A stretch of DNA of 22,214 bases from Phallusia fumigata (taxonomy: Eukaryota; Chordata; Ascidiacea; Phlebobranchia; Ascidiidae), in NCBI GenBank assembly GCA_008931825.1, contig QXVZ01029541.1, positions 1-22,214 of the forward strand, written 5' to 3'. Positions 20,542-22,214 of the stretch are shown one piece after another. How positions within the stretch are numbered: the first letter of the stretch is position 1; each line of letters starts with the position of its first letter. The notes below the pieces were generated by a model. That model was not told the DNA's origin and made no database searches. It saw nothing but the letters and a program-made list of their open reading frames with translations. A program made the position numbers and the translations under genes.

Positions 20542-22214
20542 CTGTGACAAAGCTCAAATTTATATCCAGTTTTATGGTTTTAACTCCGTTATTTGTGGTC
20601 GGGAGTTTTGGTGAATAGGAAGACGTGTGAAAAAAACTATATCCAAGTCACGGGTGTCGAAAATATATTCTGAACTTTAGGGAGGAGTGGAACCGATATT
20701 CTTAATCTCCAGTTTGACAAATGCTCAACAAAAAATTTTTTGTGATGTTTGTATTTTTTCGTTTTGGGGATTTTTTCACATCCTGCACCCGGAGGACTTG
20801 CTTTTTCGCAGGTAACCACAACACTGGAAAAAGATTCTGGCGGCGCGTTTCTAACTCAACTATGACATAATGCCAGACACCGCAAAGTAAACACACGGCT
20901 TAGCACAAATCTTTGCGAAACCCAAACAAAGGGACCTTCGAGCCCCCGGCGACCCCCCAAATCCTACTTTGGGCACTGAGTGGTATAATTTGGATGGATG
21001 GGGCTGTCCACTGGTCGGGGTAAATGCATTGTAACAAATGGGGCTAGAGCGGTAGTGTTTAATCACAGGGCCCGTGGGGTGAAGGGTTATCGCCGCAGGA
21101 GGGGCCAGACTGGGTAACACGAACTCCCTAAAATGGTGGGGGAAAGTAGGAGCTGTCGGTCAGACTAATGAGATGGTTGACAGGCTGTACTGGAAGGTGC
21201 TTAAAGTGTTGTGTGATGTGGGGATTACGAAGATAATTTTGTATCCGCTGGACGTGGTAAGGACCAATGCTTGTCAATTCGCGTGCAGTGGCAATGAAGG
21301 GAAAATGGACAGTTACTGGGCACTGTTGCCTGATTAGGTTTGGCATCACCTTGATATTTGCCTTCAACCGAAAGACAGTGGTGTTGGATGACTGTGGAAT
21401 GTGGTAAAATAGGCACCAGCCAAGAAACAAAGTTCCCCATTCTACAGATGTCAATTTTACCCCGCACCCGCAGCAGTTTTGCTTTAGTCACAGAGGCATT
21501 AACGGTGTTCGACCAAACCCCCCTTTCTTTCAAACTCCCTGACACACCCCCACTTGGTAATGGCATCGTCTGTGCAAAAATGCGTACATTGACGCGTAAT
21601 TGGCCGACCTAAGCCTATCGAGCGGTTTTATTTCATTCCTAGATTCTCAATGGCGGTCATCCGACACCGCTTGGATAACTTTGAAGATTCGACTCCGAAC
21701 TTTAACCCCGCCTGAGGTCAGGCCTTATCGGAGCTTTTCATTGAACGAGCCCCATTCTACCCATAGACGATTCGTCTGTCGCCAGAAAATCAGTCCGTCT
21801 GCCCAGCTCTGACGCCACACAATGGCTGATTGTGTCACGTAAACAAACATGCCGCAACTTCGTTCAGGTCACTGTCAAGTGGAATACCTGGTGCGTTACG
21901 CAATGCCTGAGTATTAGGGCCGAATACATACTTTTGTGATGTTGTGATTGGGAAGATTTGGGCACGACAAAAACTATTAATTTTCTTTGATTTTGCCACG
22001 TGGCCGTGTGCAGATTAAATTTTTGTCCCGCGCGGTCCAGGCATCTTTTATCAAGTTTTAAGATCTATCCAGGATAAAGCAACACATGGACGTCTTTAGC
22101 GAGCTAAAAGCTGTACATCCTTGCAGTACACTCCGCTCCCGACAAAGGCGAACAAGCAGGTCAGCCATTGCACGGCTTTTAGAGGCACGTATCGTAACCC
22201 GCAGCAGCGAATCC
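20542..22214. other. Right end, 5' side of the papilin-like gene, no recognised gene
   Basis: No TSP1 exon (W-x-x-W-S-x-C pattern) or signal peptide exon could be found on the minus strand, so the start of the papilin-like gene is probably outside. A GC-richer block at about 20930-21600 holds overlapping open frames on both strands (minus 21128-21454 and 21225-21566; plus 21083-21337). It could be a degenerate repeat or pseudogene. Confidence 0.45.
21083..21337 (+). pseudogene. Carrier-like reading frame, possible fragment
   Basis: 84 open codons between stops, with only an internal ATG. The stretch VLCDVGITKIILYPLDVVRT contains P-L-D-V-V-R after hydrophobic residues, which resembles the P-x-[DE]-x-x-[KR] signature of mitochondrial carriers (SLC25). 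The usual third basic residue is missing, no second repeat is seen nearby, and longer frames exist on the other strand. It may be chance or a decayed exon. Confidence 0.15.

Overview
The window is animal nuclear DNA: AT-rich, with many short GT-AG introns and extracellular-matrix and solute-carrier modules. The small introns, the gene families and single-N joins flanked by overlapping, slightly different copies fit an ascidian tunicate such as Ciona (C. savignyi-like assembly). The organism is inference. Coding exons are short and split, so almost no long open frame is a whole gene; I rebuilt genes by joining exons whose splice phases match.

Left part (about 2.0-8.5 kb, plus strand): two tandem SLC46-family (major facilitator) transporter units. 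The right-hand unit (4892-8522, 11 coding exons, 516 codons plus stop) looks complete. The left-hand unit (2024-4206, 8 exons) has all exons up to the middle of the second half-transporter, then stops 30 bases before an assembly N with no counterpart of the last three exons. Exons 2-8 of the two units are close copies while their first exons, each exactly 37 codons, are strongly diverged. Each unit has a 58- or 59-base intron that looks like a frameshift if ignored. A 278-base hAT-type MITE lies in intron 1 of the right-hand unit.

Right part (about 9.2-20.5 kb, minus strand, convergent with the transporters): a papilin / ADAMTS-like extracellular-matrix gene. Fourteen exons (1809 coding bases, in phase throughout) encode the ADAMTS-type cysteine-rich region and spacer, a shortened TSP1-like module, a thyroglobulin type-1 domain, two I-set Ig domains and a C-terminal PLAC domain. 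The 5' end (signal peptide, first TSP1) was not found and probably lies beyond the window. A thyroglobulin module sits where vertebrate papilin carries further TSP1 and Kunitz modules; this is the most interesting biology here.

Two N positions in this gene (10720, 12332) are flanked by 106- and 143-base overlapping copies that duplicate exon sequence; these look like unmerged contig ends or haplotypes, not biology. The first 1.9 kb, the large introns and the last 1.7 kb hold no gene I can recognise, apart from a weak carrier-like reading frame near 21.2 kb.
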